NCBI RefSeq assembly: GCF_024732245.1
Contig: NZ_CP093845.1
Location: forward strand, 496,001-560,000
Reading direction: 5' to 3'
Length of the DNA stretch: 64,000 bases
Origin: Dietzia sp. B32
GTDB taxonomy: Bacteria > Actinomycetota > Actinomycetes > Mycobacteriales > Mycobacteriaceae
The translations under genes were made by a program, and so were the position numbers. Each line of letters begins with the position of its first letter. Position 1 is the stretch's first letter. Below, one piece after another: positions 60,315 through 64,000 of the stretch. The notes under the pieces were generated by a model that was not told where the DNA came from, made no database searches, and saw nothing but the letters and a program-made list of their open reading frames with translations.

Positions 60315-61529
60315 TCAGTCCCGTCGGGCGGAGCGCGGCCCGCACACGAACACCACCGCGGAGCTGCCGATCCGGGTCACGACGAGGGCCAGCGGCCGTG
60401 ACCCGCTGAGGGCGAGCGATCGCCGCAGCACGTCGGGATCCGTGTCGACACCGCGCACGAGGATCTCCAACGACCCGCAGTCGCGCTGCCGCAGCACGCG
60501 GCGCAGCTGCTTGCGGTCCAGCCTGCACTTCTCGAGGACCTCGAACCCGGTGTAGCCGTCCGGGACCCGTGGGCCGGTCAGGTGGGCGATCCTCGGGTCG
60601 AGCTGACGGAGCCCGTGACGGCGGGCCCAGTGACGTACGAGACCAGCGCGGACGACCGCCCCGTCGGGATCCACGATGAACCGCTCGGCCTCCTCGTGGG
60701 CGTCGACCTCGTCGTCGTCGCGGTCGGTCACCTCCTCCACGTGGACCGCGACACCGTCCGCGACGAGGCGCGGTGGCCCCCACGGCCCCGGCGCGTGGGC
60801 GGCGGTCGTGCGGAGCACCGTGGCCCGACGGCGCACGCCGGCCGACAGGCCCGGCGACCACAGGCACGCCTCCCGCACCGAGCCGTCGAGGGACACCAGT
60901 TCGACCTCCCCGGAATGGTCGAGCTGCGAGGTGTCCAGGCCCGGGGCGCACTTGATGACGTGATCGCGGTCGGCGGCGACGGTGAGCAGGTCCGGCAGCG
61001 GCGGGCTGAGCCGGGCCGGGTCGTGGACGCGCCGGCCGGCGGAGCGGCGCGCGGGGTCCGCCACCAGGACGGCGTCGCGGCTGGGCGGGGCGAGCGCGTC
61101 GGCCACACACACGAGCGCGTCCGGGACGTTGTGGGCGGCCATCCGGGCGCGGACCGGGTCCAGGTCGGAGCCGATAACCCGGTCGGCGGTGCGCACCAGC
61201 TCGTTCAGTTCGGCGCCGACGGAGCAGGTGACGTCGTGGACGTCCCGGCCGGCCAGACGGCCCGCCCGCAGCGCCGCGACCGGCCACGCCGTGGCCTGCT
61301 GGACCGCCTCGTCGGTGAGGAGCATCGCCCCGGAGCCCCGGATCCGACCGTGAGCACGGGCCCGCGCGGTGACGACGTCGATAGCCGCCGCCGCATGCAC
61401 GGGATCGGCGCGGCGGACGGCCGCGGTCGAGGCCACGAGGCCGGCGCGGGACCACTCCAGGCCCGCCGCGAGGTCGAGCAGGTCGCGTCCGGCGGGAGTG
61501 CGCAGGAACTCCAGGTCCTCGGGGGTCAC
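60315..61529 (-). CDS. SAM-dependent methyltransferase with THUMP-like domain (Rv3037c-like)
   Basis: The 404-residue protein has a central Rossmann-like region (VHDVTCSVGAELNELVRTADRVIGSDLDPVRARMAAHNV) and NPPY-like VLVADPARRSAGRR, then a C-terminal THUMP-like domain (GFEVLEKCRLDRKQLRRVLRQRDCG). It probably methylates RNA. The GTG at 61529 was chosen: TAACGT, which begins with the NUDIX stop codon, ends 7 nt before it. Confidence 0.85.
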   Translation of the reverse strand: MTPEDLEFLRTPAGRDLLDLAAGLEWSRAGLVASTAAVRRADPVHAAAAIDVVTARARAHGRIRGSGAMLLTDEAVQQATAWPVAALRAGRLAGRDVHDVTCSVGAELNELVRTADRVIGSDLDPVRARMAAHNVPDALVCVADALAPPSRDAVLVADPARRSAGRRVHDPARLSPPLPDLLTVAADRDHVIKCAPGLDTSQLDHSGEVELVSLDGSVREACLWSPGLSAGVRRRATVLRTTAAHAPGPWGPPRLVADGVAVHVEEVTDRDDDEVDAHEEAERFIVDPDGAVVRAGLVRHWARRHGLRQLDPRIAHLTGPRVPDGYTGFEVLEKCRLDRKQLRRVLRQRDCGSLEILVRGVDTDPDVLRRSLALSGSRPLALVVTRIGSSAVVFVCGPRSARRD

Positions 61530-61536
61530 CGCCGCA

Positions 61537-61542
61537 ACGTTA
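61537..61542 (-). promoter_or_regulatory. Candidate -10 element of the methyltransferase gene, overlapping the NUDIX stop
   Basis: Minus-strand TAACGT fits TANNNT, ends 7 nt before the GTG and shares TAA with the NUDIX stop codon. Confidence 0.5.
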
Positions 61543-62322
61543 GTTCCCGCCCGGCGCGATGGCTCGCGGGGTGGCCAGGACCTCGGCGACGTCCGCGGCC
61601 CCCGCCAGGTCGGACAGCACGTCGAGGGTGGGACGGAGCATGCCGAGCCGACCCAGGATCCCCGCCTGGGCGGCGTCGTCGGCGCGGATCCACTCGGTCG
61701 CGCGCGCCTCGGTCGTGCCGCCGTCCGGGTCGACGCCCGCCGGCAGGGCAGCCACGAAGAACAGGGTGTCGTAGCGGCGTGGGGGCCCGACCGGGGTGGT
61801 CCAGCGATCCCACGGGCGCAGCAGGTGGGCGGCCAGCACCAGCCCGTGCGCGGCGAGCAGCGAGTCCAGGTCCCCCTCCCCCGCGTCGAGCGCGCGCCGC
61901 TCGTCGGGTCCCGGCGGTCCGGCCGGTGCCGTCGCGGCCAAGCCGCCGACACCCGCCCCGGACCCCGACGCGCCCTCCGGTTCGGCGAGCAGCACCCCGG
62001 TCTCCTCGAACAACTCCCGGGCGACCCCGCGCACGGCGGCGGCGGCGCGGTCGGTGTCGATCCCGAACCGCTCCGCCCACCACGCCGGTCCGGGCCCGCG
62101 CCACGGGCGGGTGCCGTGGTAGTCCCGCGGCTCGACGCCGCCGCCGGGGAACACCGACATCCCGGCGGCGAACTGCATGGTCGCGACCCTGTGCTGGAGG
62201 AAGACCTCGACACCCCCGCCGACCCGTGCGTCGCGGATGAGGGCGACCGTGGCGGCCTCGCGGATCGGCACGGATCCCGGCGCGACGATCGCGGGCGCCT
62301 CGCGCCCCGGTCCGCCGCTCAC
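61540..62322 (-). CDS. NUDIX hydrolase with a split NUDIX box
   Basis: The 260-residue protein has GMSVFPGGGVEP, then an insertion of about 35 residues, then RGVARELFEETGVLL, a layout seen in NUDT7/NUDT19-type and related CoA- or nucleotide-diphosphate hydrolases. It matches Rv3040c in position. The GTG overlaps the ABC ATPase stop by 4 nt. Confidence 0.88.
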   Translation of the reverse strand: MSGGPGREAPAIVAPGSVPIREAATVALIRDARVGGGVEVFLQHRVATMQFAAGMSVFPGGGVEPRDYHGTRPWRGPGPAWWAERFGIDTDRAAAAVRGVARELFEETGVLLAEPEGASGSGAGVGGLAATAPAGPPGPDERRALDAGEGDLDSLLAAHGLVLAAHLLRPWDRWTTPVGPPRRYDTLFFVAALPAGVDPDGGTTEARATEWIRADDAAQAGILGRLGMLRPTLDVLSDLAGAADVAEVLATPRAIAPGGN

Positions 62323-63170
62323 GCCCGCGGGGCCCGTCGGTGCCGACCTGAGCGCCGTGCACGACGCGCGAAGTAGCGGCCGTCGATCGAGTCGACCACG
62401 ATCGACTGGGCGAACGCGCGGCTGAGGTTGTCCGAGGTGATCACCTCGTCGATGAGTCCCATCGCGGTGACCTCTCCCTCCGCCAGGAGCATCGCGTGGG
62501 TGAAACCCGGGGGGATCTCCTCCACGTGGTGGGTGACCAGGACCGTGGCGGGGGCGTCCGGGTCCATGGCCATGTCCCCCAGACGGGCGACGAGATCCTC
62601 ACGGCCTCCCAGGTCCAGGCCGGCACCCGGCTCGTCCAGCAGGAGCAGCTCGGGGTCGGTCATCATGGCGCGGGCGATGAGGACGCGCTTGCGCTCCCCC
62701 TCGGAGAGGGTGCCCCAGGTGCGCTCGGCCAGGTGCTCGGCCCCGATCGATTCGAGGGTGTCCGCGGCGCGGGCGAAGTCCTCGGGGTCGTACCGCTCCC
62801 GCCATCGGCCGAGCACGGCGTACCCGGCGGAGACGACCAGGTCCTGCACCACCTCGTCACCCGGGATGCGGCCCGCCACCGCCACCGAGGACAGACCCAC
62901 CCGGCTCCGCAGCTCGGTCACCTCCGTCCGCCCCAGCTGCTCGCCGAGGATCACGGCCGTCCCGGTACTCGGGTACTCGAGCGCCGATGCGATCCGCAAC
63001 AGCGAGGTCTTCCCCGCGCCGTTCGGTCCGAGCACCACCCACCGCTCATCCAGTTCCACCTGCCAGGACAGGGGCCCCACAAGGGTCTTGCCGTCCCGCC
63101 GGAGCGAGACGTCACGGAGGTCGAGGACGAGGTCGGGGTCGCTGTCGATCAGGGTGCTCACGTCGCCCAT
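62319..63170 (-). CDS. ABC transporter-like ATP-binding protein (Rv3041c-like)
   Basis: The 283-residue single ATPase domain has Walker A GPNGAGKTS (48-56), signature LSEGERKR, Walker B LLLLDEPGAGLD and the H-loop VTHHVEEI. No permease gene is adjacent, as at the mycobacterial locus, so it may serve a distant permease or act without transport. The start is near the perfect palindrome TAACCGGTTA (63172-63181). ATG 63170 is used; GTG 63158 is possible. Confidence 0.88.
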   Translation of the reverse strand: MGDVSTLIDSDPDLVLDLRDVSLRRDGKTLVGPLSWQVELDERWVVLGPNGAGKTSLLRIASALEYPSTGTAVILGEQLGRTEVTELRSRVGLSSVAVAGRIPGDEVVQDLVVSAGYAVLGRWRERYDPEDFARAADTLESIGAEHLAERTWGTLSEGERKRVLIARAMMTDPELLLLDEPGAGLDLGGREDLVARLGDMAMDPDAPATVLVTHHVEEIPPGFTHAMLLAEGEVTAMGLIDEVITSDNLSRAFAQSIVVDSIDGRYFARRARRSGRHRRAPRA

Positions 63171-63262
63171 CTAACCGGTTATCGGGTCGCCGGGTGGCCA
63201 GGAACACGGCCCCGCAGGTGAACGCCGACTCGTGCGGCCCTGAAGGATCGTCCCGACTTCGA

Positions 63263-63268
63263 TAGCGT
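63263..63268 (+). promoter_or_regulatory. Candidate -10 element upstream of glgE
   Basis: TAGCGT fits TANNNT. It would place the transcription start at a GTG (63276) opening a short frame that overlaps the glgE start. Confidence 0.4.
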
Positions 63269-63275
63269 CGTGGGG

Positions 63276-63347
63276 GTGACGCCGTCCACCGCGGCGCCCG
63301 CCCGCCGAGAGGAGCACCGACGTGAACGACCGTCTGGCCATCGATGA
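63276..63347 (+). CDS. Possible leaderless short upstream ORF of glgE
   Basis: A 23-codon frame starting GTG 7 nt after the TAGCGT hexamer and ending at 63347, inside glgE in another frame. The peptide is Arg-rich (TAAPARREEHRRERPSGHR) and has no recognisable function. Translation through the glgE ribosome-binding site could couple or dampen glgE translation. This rests on spacing alone. Confidence 0.25.
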   Translation: MTPSTAAPARREEHRRERPSGHR

Positions 63348-64000
63348 GGTCCGTCCCCTCGTCTCCTGCGGGAGGTTCCCGTCCAAGTCCGTGGTCGAAG
63401 AGATCCTGCCCGTCTCGGCGATCGTGTGGCGCGAGGGCCACGACGCGCTGTCCGCCAGCCTGGTGGTCCGACGGCCCGGTGGCGCCTCGTCCCGGGCCAC
63501 GATGGTGCCCGGCACCGAGCCGGACACCTTCCACGCGCTGCTGCCCACCGACGTGCCGGGGATGTGGTCGTTCCGCGTGGAGGCGTGGTCCGACCCCTAC
63601 GCCACGTGGCGTAGCGGGATCGTCAAGAAGATGGCCGCCGGCCAGGACTCGGATGAGCTGGGCAACGAGTTCGAGGTGGGCGCCCGGGTGCTCGACACGG
63701 CGATCGCCCGGGCGACCGTCGCCGGCGTCGCCGACCGCGTCGACCTGCTGACCGCCGCCGCGGCAGCGCTGCGCGGCTCCGGTGACGCGGCCACCCGCAC
63801 CTCCCCGGCACTGTCGGACGAGGTCGCCGACGCGTTGGCGGACGACCCCGTGCGCGAGCTGGTCACCGTCGGCCAGACCCATCGCGTGTGGGTGGACCGC
63901 CGCGAGGCGCAGTTCAGTTCCTGGTACGAGTTCTTCCCCCGCTCCACCGGCGGCTGGGACGACGAGGGACGCCCCGTCCACGGCACGTTCGCCACCTCGC
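63322..64000 (+). CDS. glgE: Alpha-1,4-glucan:maltose-1-phosphate maltosyltransferase, N-terminal part
   Basis: Extends alpha-glucan with maltose-1-phosphate. The frame runs off the window; 226 codons are visible. It starts RLAIDEVRPLVSCGRFPSKSV with the DUF3416 N-terminal domain (VSAIVWREGHDALSASLVVRR; MVPGTEPDTFHALLP; WSFRVEAWSDPYATWR) and reaches WYEFFPRSTGGWDDEG, the conserved entry to the GH13 barrel. The GTG has GAGAGGAGC about 6 nt upstream. Confidence 0.92.
   Translation, partial: MNDRLAIDEVRPLVSCGRFPSKSVVEEILPVSAIVWREGHDALSASLVVRRPGGASSRATMVPGTEPDTFHALLPTDVPGMWSFRVEAWSDPYATWRSGIVKKMAAGQDSDELGNEFEVGARVLDTAIARATVAGVADRVDLLTAAAAALRGSGDAATRTSPALSDEVADALADDPVRELVTVGQTHRVWVDRREAQFSSWYEFFPRSTGGWDDEGRPVHGTFATS

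Overview
The window is GC-rich (roughly 70% or more by eye) actinobacterial chromosome, densely packed, with many GTG starts, TGA stops and 4-base ATGA/GTGA overlaps. Gene order follows a long stretch of the Mycobacterium tuberculosis chromosome as I remember it (Rv2976c ung to Rv3041c ABC ATPase): ung, thiL, DUF3515, ddl, gpsA, fbiD, ppk, mutT1, hupB, leuDC, ndgR, gltX with tRNA-Gln/Glu, FAH protein, leuB, serA, ilvCNB, PH-domain protein, DoxX, lppZ, gatB, pfkA, gatA, gatC, ACT protein, ligA, MetE-like, mnmA, cysteine desulfurase, etfAB, PQQ-repeat lipoprotein, methyltransferase, NUDIX and ABC ATPase. This points to Mycobacteriales. The short HU protein and the inserted genes suggest a non-mycobacterial member such as Dietzia; the genus is an inference.

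Layout. 1-9.1 kb: end of an enoyl-CoA hydratase, then ung, a gamma-carbonic anhydrase and thiL, then cell wall, phospholipid, F420 and polyphosphate genes (ddl, gpsA, fbiD-ppk-mutT1). 9.1-12.5 kb: HU, leuCD and their IclR-type regulator. 12.5-17.4 kb: an orphan receptor-like lipoprotein, then a TetR/MFS efflux/thioesterase cassette lying between two identical tRNA-Glu genes. 17.4-24.8 kb: gltX, isochorismate synthase, FAH protein, a DEDDh exonuclease coupled to a cNMP/CBS/nucleotidyltransferase protein, leuB. 24.8-34 kb: serA, an FAD oxidoreductase pair, a large lipoprotein and ilvBNC with a leader peptide and attenuator. 34-42 kb: PH protein, YhgE/Pip-like membrane protein, ilvD, DoxX, LppZ, and a DUF222/HNH endonuclease gene. 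42-51 kb: gatCAB, pfkA, a second MFS pump, ACT protein, ligA. 51-64 kb: exonuclease, sulfur-relay operon (cysteine desulfurase, mnmA, MetE-like), etfBA, acyl-CoA synthetase, PQQ-repeat lipoprotein, methyltransferase/NUDIX/ABC cluster, start of glgE.

Branched-chain amino acid synthesis dominates (leuB, leuCD, ilvBNC, ilvD). Leucine genes look controlled by NdgR at a divergent promoter; ilvBNC looks controlled by ribosome-mediated attenuation.

The most distinctive signal is architectural. At least fifteen starts have a TANNNT -10 hexamer ending exactly 6-7 nt before the start codon, the signature of leaderless mRNAs. At five tandem gene pairs the upstream gene's TAG/TAA stop codon is itself the first half of that hexamer, so genes spaced 9-10 nt apart appear to be separate transcription units. 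No CRISPR array, integrase, transposase or prophage was seen. No stretch over 300 nt lacks a gene; the longest, 33804-34089, holds the ilvB leader.
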